Assembly (NCBI GenBank): GCA_900550315.1
Contig: URRK01000016.1
Location: 1 to 14,943, forward strand
DNA: 14,943 bases
Reading direction: 5' to 3'
From: an uncultured Oscillospiraceae bacterium
GTDB lineage: Bacteria > Bacillota > Clostridia > Oscillospirales > Acutalibacteraceae
Made by a program: the position numbers and the translations under genes. Position 1 is the first letter of the stretch, and each line of letters opens with the position of its first letter. Below the pieces are notes generated by a model. That model saw nothing but the letters and a program-made list of their open reading frames with translations. It searched no databases and was not told where the DNA came from. Below, piece by piece: positions 1-6,053 of this stretch.

Positions 1-73
1 CCGAAACAATGGAGAACAGCGCCAGCCCGCGCGCCACCGAAATGGCAGCCGAAAGATCTTTGTTTATTTGCAT
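1..73 (-). CDS. Probable acyltransferase family 3 protein, N-terminal fragment
   Basis: Only the first 24 codons are inside the window; the gene runs off the left edge. The ATG at 73 is preceded by a near-perfect ribosome binding site (AGGAGG at 83-88) ten to eleven bases away. The visible residues start MQINKDLSAAISVARGLA and continue into a hydrophobic stretch (LALFSIVS). An Arg-Gly-x-Ala just ahead of the first membrane helix is typical of membrane acyltransferases of the OafA/acyltransferase-3 type, which add acetyl or other acyl groups to surface glycans. It begins 30 bases after the nucleotidyltransferase stop codon and is probably in the same transcript. The family call rests on very few residues; another polytopic membrane protein is possible. 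Confidence 0.45.
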   Translation of the reverse strand, partial: MQINKDLSAAISVARGLALFSIVS

Positions 74-103
74 GAAAAATTTCCTCCTGTAAATATTAAC
101 CCA

Positions 104-1300
104 TTACCGCCGTTTTTCCAGCCCCAGCTCTTTTAACAGCTTTTGGGTTTGGCCGGCCGTTTGGGCCGGAATACGGCTATTTACCGAAAGCTCGCGCACC
201 GAGCGGCGCACGCCGCCGCAAAAAAGCAGCTTGCCCCAGCGGCGCACCTGAAAAGCGGGGTACAACCACGGGTGCCGCCTCAGCGCCGGGTAATGATTTT
301 TAAGCACAGCGGGCGACGGCCAAATTTTTGCCGCCGCGTACCGCAGCTTGCCCCCCTGCTTTTGCTGCTGCAGGGCAATGCGGTTGGCTTGCTCGCCGTA
401 CACGCCGCCGCAAAAAATGTAGTTTTCCAGCAGGGTTAAAGCCTGGGTTTTAGGGGCGCCAGCAAACCAGGCCCGGCCCAGCTCGTTCAGCTTTTCGGCA
501 AACTGCAAAATGCCGGTTTGCTGCAGCAGCGGTTTGGCGCCGCCATACTCCTCTGGGCTGGCGCTGTTCAGCAAAAATAAATCTAAAACCGTGCGCACCC
601 CGCAACCGCCGTTTAAAAAGTGGTAATAGGCGTGGGCGTATTGGTGAAACGCAAAAAACGCCGGTGTAAACCTATACTCAAAACTGCCGGGTGCCGTAGG
701 CTCGGCGTACTGCCAGGCGTGCTCTAACAGTGCGTCAATATTACTGTGCGTTTCTTTTAAGCTAAAGTGCAGCTCAATATGCGGGGCGCCTTGTTTTAAA
801 AGCGAATAATCGTGATAGTTTTTAAACTCCACGGTGTAGCCGTTTTGCTGCTGCAGGGCCCTAATGGCCTGCTCGGTTTGCTGCAGCTGCACTAAAATGT
901 CAATATCGCAGCGGGTGCGCATCCAGCTTTTGGGGTACAGATTTTTAATTACCGCTCCCTTTAGCGGCACAAAGGGCACCTTAGCCTGCTGAAGGGTTTG
1001 GCAAATTTGGCCATAGGCGTAATCTAACCGCTCAACGCAAACAGCAGTGCTTAGCATTTTGCCCTGGTAAAGCTCTTCCTTTTCCTTTGGAATTTGCAAG
1101 GCCTTTTGAGCAACCGCCAGGGCAATAAAATGTACCACATCGTGCTTAGCGGCCAGGCGGCCAACAGCGGCCAGCTCGGCGGCGTTTAAGGTAATGGGGG
1201 CCGTGCCCTTGGCAGGCCAAATAACGCTTTTTATAATGGCAATCAGCCGGGGACCGGCCAAAGCATTTTCTTTTTGGGTTTTATTTTCTTGAATGATCAT
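104..1300 (-). CDS. Nucleotidyltransferase family protein (PF14907-like), copy B
   Basis: A 398-residue soluble protein of the uncharacterised nucleotidyltransferase family found in surface polysaccharide and peptide-modification clusters. The recognisable core is VPLKGAVIKNLYP at about 111-123 followed by RTRCDIDILV at 128-137, where Asp132 and Asp134 form the metal-binding DxD expected of the polymerase-beta fold; a His-rich stretch (FHQYAHAYYH) follows in the second half. The substrate is unknown for the family. The ATG at 1300 lies one base after the stop of the paralogous upstream gene, and the GAG just before that stop is the only ribosome-binding candidate, so translation is probably coupled. 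It shares the PLKGAV core and overall layout with the upstream gene, so the two look like an old, strongly diverged tandem duplication. DNA here is of resident type: none of its 21 arginine codons is AGA. Confidence 0.82.
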   Translation of the reverse strand: MIIQENKTQKENALAGPRLIAIIKSVIWPAKGTAPITLNAAELAAVGRLAAKHDVVHFIALAVAQKALQIPKEKEELYQGKMLSTAVCVERLDYAYGQICQTLQQAKVPFVPLKGAVIKNLYPKSWMRTRCDIDILVQLQQTEQAIRALQQQNGYTVEFKNYHDYSLLKQGAPHIELHFSLKETHSNIDALLEHAWQYAEPTAPGSFEYRFTPAFFAFHQYAHAYYHFLNGGCGVRTVLDLFLLNSASPEEYGGAKPLLQQTGILQFAEKLNELGRAWFAGAPKTQALTLLENYIFCGGVYGEQANRIALQQQKQGGKLRYAAAKIWPSPAVLKNHYPALRRHPWLYPAFQVRRWGKLLFCGGVRRSVRELSVNSRIPAQTAGQTQKLLKELGLEKRR

Positions 1301-1301
1301 A

Positions 1302-2549
1302 CTACTCTTTAAAATTAAAATCTAAACCAACAAAATTCAGCTGTTGTTGGTAATTTTCTATTTCCTTTTGTTTTAGGGTTTGCAAAACCTTTTTCTGCTG
1401 CCGAATGTGGCTACGGTGAAACACTAAGGTGTCAGCCCAGCGCACCACCCAAAAAAGCGGGAGCAAAACGGGGGCTTTTTTTAAAACGGGGTAGCGCTGC
1501 GCCATTCCACCGTACGGCAAAAACACCATTTGCAGCAGCTTTTTGGCCCAAACATTTTTGGCGCTTACCGACTTGGCGGTTTTGGTGCCCTGGGCAATTA
1601 CGCGCCCCTTTGGGGTGCCGTAGGCACCGCTTTGAAAAATTCTTTGGGTTAAAAAGTCGGTAACCTTATTTGCACTTTCGCCCGAAAACCAGCAGCGCAG
1701 CATAGCCGAAACATTTTGGTAAAAGCTTAAAAGCTGCAGCTTTTTAAGCTCGGCTAAAATGTAGCTTTGGTTTAAGGCGGGGTTTGCATTTTTAAAAACA
1801 AAAAGGTCTACTGCATGCTTTAAGCCAATGCCGCCGTCGCGGTAATGCTTGGCAAAGTGGGTAAACAGGTAAATAAATTTTTCCTCGGGCGAAAAGCAAA
1901 ACCGGCTGGTTTTGGTGGGCTTGGCCAGCTTCCAGCCGTTGCCGTAGTACGCAAAATAATCCCGATTATACGAAGGGATGAGCATTTTGTGCAGCTCTAA
2001 ATGCAGCGCGCCGGGCTTGTACCAAATCAACTCGTGGTTGCTCTCCTGCCCCTCTAAAAAGCCAAGGCCTATTAAAATTGTTTTAATTTTTTCGTACTGT
2101 TCCGGCTTTATCAGCAGGTCAGCGTCACTCATTAAGCGCTGCTCAGGCTTGGCGTAAAGCTGCTGCAAAACCGCCCCTTTCAGCGGCAGGTAGCAAATGC
2201 CGTTTTGCTCAAATGCGCGGCAAACGGCTTTTAGGGCGTGCTGCTGATTTTGGGTAATTAACACCGCCGAAACGGTTACCTTGTACAGCGAGGCCTCTAC
2301 CGCCGAAGGCGGTTTAATTTTAGCGTGCACCAGGCCGTAGTAAAGCAGCGGCGTTATTTGGTGTTGCTGCCCAATTTTTAAAAGCTGCTGCCAGTTAAAC
2401 GCCGAATCCAGCACCAAACCCGGTGCGGTGTTTTGCGGGGCGTTTTGTTTGGTGTTTTGTTCCGCTTGCTGCCCCGGCAACGGCCCGGCCGGGCCGCCGT
2501 ACAGCCCGCTTTTTATAATAGCCAGCACGGTTTTTTCAAACGGCGTCAT
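1302..2549 (-). CDS. Nucleotidyltransferase family protein (PF14907-like), copy A
   Basis: A 415-residue member of the same uncharacterised nucleotidyltransferase family as the gene after it. The core reads LPLKGAVLQQLY at 121-132 and RLMSDADLLI at 138-147, with Asp142 and Asp144 as the likely metal ligands. I place the start at the ATG at 2549 because a strong AAGGGGGG (2557-2564) lies seven bases upstream; a longer version starting at 2630 would read out of frame through the flippase remnant and lacks such a site. A hydrophilic Gln/Asn-rich linker at 27-42 contains a 12-base tandem repeat. It is the first intact gene after the mosaic junction and may need its own promoter, because the roughly 200 bases upstream are recombination debris; I see only a weak promoter-like match there (TTGCAA near 2605-2610). 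Target molecule unknown. Confidence 0.82.
   Translation of the reverse strand: MTPFEKTVLAIIKSGLYGGPAGPLPGQQAEQNTKQNAPQNTAPGLVLDSAFNWQQLLKIGQQHQITPLLYYGLVHAKIKPPSAVEASLYKVTVSAVLITQNQQHALKAVCRAFEQNGICYLPLKGAVLQQLYAKPEQRLMSDADLLIKPEQYEKIKTILIGLGFLEGQESNHELIWYKPGALHLELHKMLIPSYNRDYFAYYGNGWKLAKPTKTSRFCFSPEEKFIYLFTHFAKHYRDGGIGLKHAVDLFVFKNANPALNQSYILAELKKLQLLSFYQNVSAMLRCWFSGESANKVTDFLTQRIFQSGAYGTPKGRVIAQGTKTAKSVSAKNVWAKKLLQMVFLPYGGMAQRYPVLKKAPVLLPLFWVVRWADTLVFHRSHIRQQKKVLQTLKQKEIENYQQQLNFVGLDFNFKE
2424..2459 (-). repeat. Three 12-base tandem repeats encoding QN(T/A)x
   Basis: Three in-frame copies of a 12-base unit, each beginning CAAAAC[A/G]CC on the coding strand at exact 12-base spacing (GGYGTTTTG at 2427, 2439 and 2451 on the plus strand). 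They encode QNTK, QNAP and QNTA in the linker of the nucleotidyltransferase. The unit is a multiple of three, so copy-number change would lengthen or shorten the linker without a frameshift. Confidence 0.75.
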
Positions 2550-2556
2550 AAATAAT

Positions 2557-2564
2557 CCCCCCTT
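2557..2564 (-). promoter_or_regulatory. Ribosome binding site that decides the nucleotidyltransferase start
   Basis: AAGGGGGG on the minus strand, seven bases before the ATG at 2549. It favours this start over the upstream in-frame codon at 2630. Confidence 0.75.
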
Positions 2565-2595
2565 AGTAAAAATTCCCACTAATCTATTTATGTTT

Positions 2596-2709
2596 TTACT
2601 TATTAAATTGCAACAGCCGCTCCCTTTCACTTTTACTTAGTGCAAAAAGCCATAACGAAAGGAAGTACACTGCTGTTACTAAACCGCCCTTTAAAACCAA
2701 AAAAGCAAT
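2596..2709 (-). pseudogene. C-terminal remnant of an older Wzx-type flippase
   Basis: An open frame without a start codon ends at TAA (2598-2596). From the Lys codon at 2691 it encodes 31 residues (KGGLVTAVYFLSLW, then a short helix and SERERLL plus four residues) that align without any gap, and with the stop codons in register, to the last 31 residues of the intact flippase directly upstream (KGLVIIGIYTAVTL, then a helix and SEERNKLL plus four residues). I count 9 identities, with most other positions conservative hydrophobic or basic changes. Several further upstream codons (FLVL) also look flippase-like. There is no room for the rest of the gene, so this is a leftover tail. It is too diverged to be a recent duplication of the neighbour, which points to replacement of a different resident flippase allele. 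Confidence 0.78.
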
Positions 2710-2747
2710 CCGCTCTTTTTTGCACATTCTTCATTGGTCATACTCAT
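2691..2747 (-). other. Truncated 18-codon reading frame at the junction
   Basis: An ATG at 2747 follows the flippase stop by one base and has AAGGA about five bases upstream, within the flippase's final codons. It encodes MSMTNEECAKKSGLLFWF and then stops at 2691, where its sequence overlaps the older flippase remnant in another frame. The good start signals and abrupt end suggest the first codons of the donor's next gene, cut off at the recombination point and closed by a chance stop. It may still be translated as a short peptide; no function is implied. The match is too short to assign a family. Confidence 0.4.
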
Positions 2748-2748
2748 C

Positions 2749-4248
2749 TTAATCCTTTCTTCTTAACAATTTATTTCTTTCTTCTGAGTTTAGTCCCAAC
2801 AGTAATGTTACCGCAGTATATATTCCTATAATCACCAAGCCCTTTGACGCAAAAACAAGCCATCCTGCATTTGAAAATAAAGAATTCATTAAGTACCCAA
2901 GTACAATTGTAATGATAATCGGGATGCCCATTCGGATGTAGCAATTTATGACGAACCTTGCCATATCAATTTTTAATACTCGCTTATAAATAAATAGTAA
3001 AGCCATCGCACGTAACATATAAGCGATTGAAATAGATATACAAGCACCAATAACTCCTAAATAGGATGATAGAATGATAGACATTATAATATTAACTATT
3101 CCCATTCCTAAGTTTACCCATGCTTGTAAGTTCACCTTTTTTCTTACAATCATAGCCGTGTTAGCGATTTGCATGGAATTAAAGAACAATCCCGGTATGA
3201 TTACAAGTAAAATACCATAATAAGCATCCAAGTATGTCGATCCTATCCACAGGTTTATGAATTCTTTCCCGATAACTGCAAATCCTGCCACAATGAGACC
3301 GTTGATGGCGTATTGAAATTTACCGACGCTTAGCATTAGCGGCATTAATTCGTCTTGTTCTCCACCGCATTCATATATTCTTGATATTTTAGCCATAAAC
3401 ATGCCGTTTATAGCTGTTGTAATGGTATAAGTATATCCTTCAATAGTTGTTACAATTCCAAATACCGCAATTGTAGCACTGCTTGCTACAGCTCCAAGTA
3501 TTGAAGGCGTTATATTAAAGACAAGTCTCTGTGCCAAAGACGAAATTGTAACCCATATAGAAAAGCCAAAAATGTCTTTGTAGAGTGAAAAGTCAGAGTA
3601 TTTCCAATTAACCCTTAGTTTTATTCTCTTTTTGACAACGATCCATTTATAAACAATACTGATGAGACCTACTATGGCATGTACTACTACCAGCCCATAT
3701 AGACGACCACCTAAAAGGAGCGTGATTACAGTAAGAGCAACCAGCAATATACGATATATTACATCAGCTAATTTGAGATGAACAAACTCTTCATAGGAAT
3801 TCAAAATTCCGTTAAATGTTACAAAAGGAAAGTTGATTACGGCAAAAGATGCGGATATTAAATAAACGACCTTGAATTTCCCCAGTTCCGCCGGTGTTAG
3901 TTTTACATATATACTATCAATGCAAAAATAAATTATTATAAGTGCAATAAAAATGACGGCATCAATAATCAAATATAGCTTATAAACGGCACCGAGAAAA
4001 TTATTAACCTTATCTTGCCGTCCTTCGGCTCGATATTTGGCAACATAGCGGCTAACCGCCGAACTCAACCCCAAATCTACCAAAAATAGAGTGATAAGTG
4101 AGTTAGAAAGTGTGTATAAGCCATAATCACTTTTGCCGATTGTGTCCACCATCCAAGGAGTGTAGACTAACCCTGCTATAATATTGATACCAATAGAAAG
4201 GTACGATAGAATTGCACCTATCTTAATTTGATTACTGCTTATCCGCAT
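2749..4248 (-). CDS. wzx: Wzx-type polysaccharide flippase (MOP superfamily)
   Basis: A 499-residue integral membrane protein with alternating long hydrophobic segments from residue about 10 to 485, consistent with about 12-14 helices of the oligosaccharide flippase family. It should move lipid-linked repeat units from the inner to the outer face of the membrane for polymerisation. Family-like features include the N-terminal helix ending in YTPWMVDTIGKSDYGLYTL near 28-46 and the VSRYVAKYRAEGR loop near 64-76. I prefer the ATG at 4248 over the one at 4293, because AGGTG (4255-4259, overlapping the previous stop) lies six bases upstream of it and the extra 15 residues would overlap the upstream gene. 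The DNA is AT-rich and AGA-rich. It is followed at once by the tail of a second, older flippase, so this copy appears to be the incoming one. Confidence 0.92.
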   Translation of the reverse strand: MRISSNQIKIGAILSYLSIGINIIAGLVYTPWMVDTIGKSDYGLYTLSNSLITLFLVDLGLSSAVSRYVAKYRAEGRQDKVNNFLGAVYKLYLIIDAVIFIALIIIYFCIDSIYVKLTPAELGKFKVVYLISASFAVINFPFVTFNGILNSYEEFVHLKLADVIYRILLVALTVITLLLGGRLYGLVVVHAIVGLISIVYKWIVVKKRIKLRVNWKYSDFSLYKDIFGFSIWVTISSLAQRLVFNITPSILGAVASSATIAVFGIVTTIEGYTYTITTAINGMFMAKISRIYECGGEQDELMPLMLSVGKFQYAINGLIVAGFAVIGKEFINLWIGSTYLDAYYGILLVIIPGLFFNSMQIANTAMIVRKKVNLQAWVNLGMGIVNIIMSIILSSYLGVIGACISISIAYMLRAMALLFIYKRVLKIDMARFVINCYIRMGIPIIITIVLGYLMNSLFSNAGWLVFASKGLVIIGIYTAVTLLLGLNSEERNKLLRRKD

Positions 4249-4253
4249 TTGTT

Positions 4254-5201
4254 TCACCTGCCAAGCCAACGCTTTATCTTTCTCAAAGTGCAAGTAATCA
4301 CATTACCGCTTATACATCTATATACCAAATTGTGATAATCCATATCGCAAGCGCAAAAATCCGGATGATTAAGCGGAAAATCAAATTCATGCGTTGGCAT
4401 AAACAGCGTATTTTTATATTTAATATATTTTGTTGTTTTTACTTTTTTGGCATGTGTAGAAGCAACACCTACACCAATGTTACATATTTGATTTACTCTT
4501 GGTACGATTGCTAGCATGTTTTGAGTATACTCTGCAAAGCCCCATTGAGAATCCCAATATGAGAGCTTTTCCCCGTTTTGTGCAGCCTTGTTTGCCTTAA
4601 TTAAAGCTGCTATTCTTTGCTCAGCCACATAATTGTTTCCAACCTGTTGTTTATATAACTTCAAACGATATTCATCATTTACTCCTTTTACGCTATAATC
4701 ATAAAATCGGCTCCATGCCCTTTTCCATGTTGCCCATCCCCAAATTGCTGCCGCTTTTGAGAAGAAATAATCATAATTTCCGCAGTCCCATGTTTCAAAA
4801 TGATTCAGTCCGCTTATGTATGCTATACGGTCATCATTTTTGTATTTCTCCAACAATTCCTCACAATAAGGAAAAAATGTAGAAGAAGGAATGCAGTCAT
4901 CCTCTAATATAATTACACTTTCAAATCTTTCGAGTGCAAAGTCAATTGCACTTTTCGGACGTACACCGCAACCAAGATTCACCTCAGAATACTCACGTAT
5001 TACATTACATTCCCAATCGATATTCTCTACTACCTTTCGGCAAGCTTCAATACCCGGAATATCACTCTTATCTCTGGGACCATCTTGCGCCAATATCAAA
5101 GTGCTCGGTTTTGCTTCTCTTACCTTTTCAAAAACCTGTGCAAAACTATCAGGGCGGTTGAAAAATATCATTAATACAGGTACGCTACATGAATAACTCA
5201 T
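4254..5201 (-). CDS. GT-A fold glycosyltransferase-like protein
   Basis: A 315-residue soluble protein. It opens with a beta strand and VPVLMIFFNRPDSF (7-20), has LILAQDGPRD near 35-43, the likely metal/nucleotide-binding EDD at 100-102 in VIILEDDCIPSSTFF, and an aromatic block WGWATWKRAW at 154-163. This arrangement is typical of the nucleotide-diphospho-sugar transferase proteins often mislabelled as HlpA-like haemolytic proteins in O-antigen and capsule clusters. It probably adds one sugar of the repeat unit; donor and acceptor cannot be read from the sequence. AGGAG lies about 12 bases before the ATG, slightly farther than usual, and an out-of-frame ATG at 5208 lies between them. It sits in the AT-rich cassette between the dehydrogenase and the flippase, with 22 bases upstream and 5 downstream. 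Confidence 0.82.
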   Translation of the reverse strand: MSYSCSVPVLMIFFNRPDSFAQVFEKVREAKPSTLILAQDGPRDKSDIPGIEACRKVVENIDWECNVIREYSEVNLGCGVRPKSAIDFALERFESVIILEDDCIPSSTFFPYCEELLEKYKNDDRIAYISGLNHFETWDCGNYDYFFSKAAAIWGWATWKRAWSRFYDYSVKGVNDEYRLKLYKQQVGNNYVAEQRIAALIKANKAAQNGEKLSYWDSQWGFAEYTQNMLAIVPRVNQICNIGVGVASTHAKKVKTTKYIKYKNTLFMPTHEFDFPLNHPDFCACDMDYHNLVYRCISGNVITCTLRKIKRWLGR

Positions 5202-5223
5202 AGTTCATCTTATCTCCTAAACT

Positions 5224-6048
5224 TTATTTGTCCAAACAGATAGTTCCCGAACCTCCGGATATATAAAACGTATCGCCAACTACCATATTTCCTATATCAC
5301 TTACCATAAATAATGCCCAATTTGCAATTTCCGCAGGGGTGCTCATTCGTCCTGTTGGATTTCCTGTCCAAGCAATATCGCTTGTATCATTTTTTCCGAG
5401 CATTGGTGTAGATACAGGACCGGGAGCAATGCTGTTTACAACAATTCCGTGCTTAATCAGTTTGTCTGCAAATCCCAAAGTTAATGCCTTAACGCCGTTT
5501 TTGGAAATCTCATAAGGTGTCCATCCGGGCTTTGCAGAAGACGCTGAACTAACAATCAGTATATGGCCTTTTATATGGTTTTCTATCATATAATTTGAAA
5601 TCTCTTGGCATGAAAAATAAACTGATTTAAGATTTATATTCATGACAGTATCCCAAACCTGCTCGGTAACACTTCCGAACATATCGTGACAATGAACACC
5701 TGCACTGTGAACAAAAATATCAATTTTTTTCGACAGTTCAACAGCTTCATTTACAAGACGCTTTGTTTCATCGTTGCGAGAAATATCGGCAACAACATAG
5801 TGCGCCATTTCTGTTCCGATGTTATGGCAAACATCTTGCAATTTTGCTTCATTCGTTCCGGTTATTATGACTCTGCAACCATTCTCAACAAATGTTTTTG
5901 CAATTTTGGAACCAATTCCACCGCTCCCCCCGATAATCAAAGCCGTTTTGCCTTTTAACAGATCGCCTTTAAAAACCGGGATTTCTACAGATGATATTTT
6001 AGGATGTGGGAACAGGTTGTTTTTGATCTTTCTCAAAAGGCTTTTCAT
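5224..6048 (-). CDS. Short-chain dehydrogenase/reductase (SDR)
   Basis: A 274-residue classical SDR. The nucleotide-binding glycine motif GGSGGIG is at 40-46, HSAGVH (the NAG-like motif) at 114-119, the structural Asn in MNIN at 136-139, and the catalytic set is Ser167/168, Tyr179 and Lys183 (YEISK). SIAPGPVSTPM near 206-216 is the usual loop after the active site. An extra basic N-terminal stretch of about 30 residues precedes the Rossmann fold. NAD(P)-dependent oxidation or reduction of a sugar or sugar-derived ketone is the expected reaction. The gene starts five bases after the MenD-like gene, with an AAGGGA binding site overlapping that gene's stop, so the two are probably made together and may act in sequence. 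The substrate is not readable from sequence. Confidence 0.88.
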   Translation of the reverse strand: MKSLLRKIKNNLFPHPKISSVEIPVFKGDLLKGKTALIIGGSGGIGSKIAKTFVENGCRVIITGTNEAKLQDVCHNIGTEMAHYVVADISRNDETKRLVNEAVELSKKIDIFVHSAGVHCHDMFGSVTEQVWDTVMNINLKSVYFSCQEISNYMIENHIKGHILIVSSASSAKPGWTPYEISKNGVKALTLGFADKLIKHGIVVNSIAPGPVSTPMLGKNDTSDIAWTGNPTGRMSTPAEIANWALFMVSDIGNMVVGDTFYISGGSGTICLDK

Positions 6049-6053
6049 AATAT

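Noticed and set aside
143..439. Plus-strand frame opposite the second nucleotidyltransferase gene.
   Set aside because: Ala/Arg/Leu-rich product without family features, antisense to a conserved gene.
2565..2600. 8-base inverted repeat AGTAAAAA / TTTTTACT with a 20-base loop upstream of the nucleotidyltransferase gene.
   Set aside because: AT-only stem with a long loop in AT-rich DNA, overlapping the remnant's stop; no support for a regulatory role.
2550..2630. A longer start for the first nucleotidyltransferase (codon at 2630, 27 extra residues).
   Set aside because: The extra part reads out of frame through the flippase remnant, is not family-like, and ends just where AAGGGGGG precedes the ATG at 2549.
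2698..2722. Perfect 8-base inverted repeat (CAAAAAAG / CTTTTTTG, 9-base loop) after the flippase, as a terminator.
   Set aside because: The stem is almost all A-T and would be weak, and it falls across the recombination junction; it is probably chance.
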